From Chloroflexota bacterium (GTDB lineage: Bacteria > Chloroflexota > Ktedonobacteria > Ktedonobacterales > JACDGC01): a DNA stretch of 6,579 nt. The DNA lies in contig JAKAOI010000137.1 in the NCBI GenBank assembly GCA_021812265.1, forward strand, positions 1 to 6,579, in the 5' to 3' direction. Shown here piece by piece: positions 6,540-6,579 of this stretch (positions are counted from its first letter, which is position 1; each line of letters begins with the position of its first letter). Below the pieces are notes generated by a model, which saw only the letters and a list, made by a program, of their open reading frames with translations, searched no databases and was not told the origin of the DNA. The translations under genes and the position numbers were made by a program.

Positions 6540-6579
6540 GCTGCGCCGGAAATGATAACAGAAAAATTTTAGTATATGA

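Larger units (their letters stand above)
6453..6579. other. Region upstream of sqdB up to the window edge
   Basis: 127 bp with no definite gene. It contains the sqdB ribosome site, the possible terminator, and a minus-strand open stretch of 31 codons ending in TAG at the ribosome site. That stretch reads as a hydrophobic segment (VIISGAAAAAFLIMYALEIL) but has an in-frame TAA before it and no good early start codon. A TATACT hexamer at 6576-6571 (minus) could be a -10 element; its -35 would lie at or beyond the edge. Confidence 0.4.

Overview
All five protein-coding genes in this window lie on the minus strand, so the biology reads from right to left. In transcription order they are: sqdB (UDP-sulfoquinovose synthase, 6452-5304), sqdX-like (sulfoquinovosyl-diacylglycerol synthase, family GT4, 5038-3866), an ABC ATPase (3847-2777), its ABC-2 type permease (2780-1968), and a large fusion nuclease (1932 to beyond base 1). 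The fusion nuclease joins a DnaQ-like DEDDh exonuclease to a GIY-YIG/UvrC N-terminal half. I see no tRNA, rRNA, CRISPR array, insertion sequence or phage gene.

The core is a sulfolipid module. SqdB makes UDP-sulfoquinovose from UDP-glucose and sulfite. SqdX then transfers the sulfoquinovosyl group to diacylglycerol, giving SQDG, the sulfur-containing membrane lipid known from phototrophs and scattered heterotrophs. The two genes are separated by 265 bp holding a possible extended -10 promoter, a 7-8 bp inverted repeat and no convincing gene. From sqdX onward spacing is tight: 18 bp to the ATPase, a 4-bp ATGA overlap to the permease, then 35 bp to the fusion nuclease. This looks like one transcription unit in which a lipid-synthesis gene is followed by an uncharacterised exporter-type ABC system. 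The ATPase has several non-canonical nucleotide-site motifs.

Organism: intermediate GC, with codons favouring GCG, GGC and CGC beside many ATT, AAA and TTT. There are Shine-Dalgarno sites of the AGGAGG type. The sqdB plus sqdX-type transferase (rather than the proteobacterial sqdA/C/D set) and a DnaQ-UvrC fusion of the type known in Actinobacteria (Rv2191-like) together suggest a Chloroflexota-like bacterium. This is inference; a cyanobacterial, actinobacterial or firmicute relative is not excluded.

Right edge (6453-6579): a ribosome binding site for sqdB, a possible short intrinsic terminator, and a short hydrophobic reading frame ending in TAG beside the sqdB ribosome binding site. No definite gene is visible there. 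Left edge: the fusion nuclease runs off the window without a stop codon.
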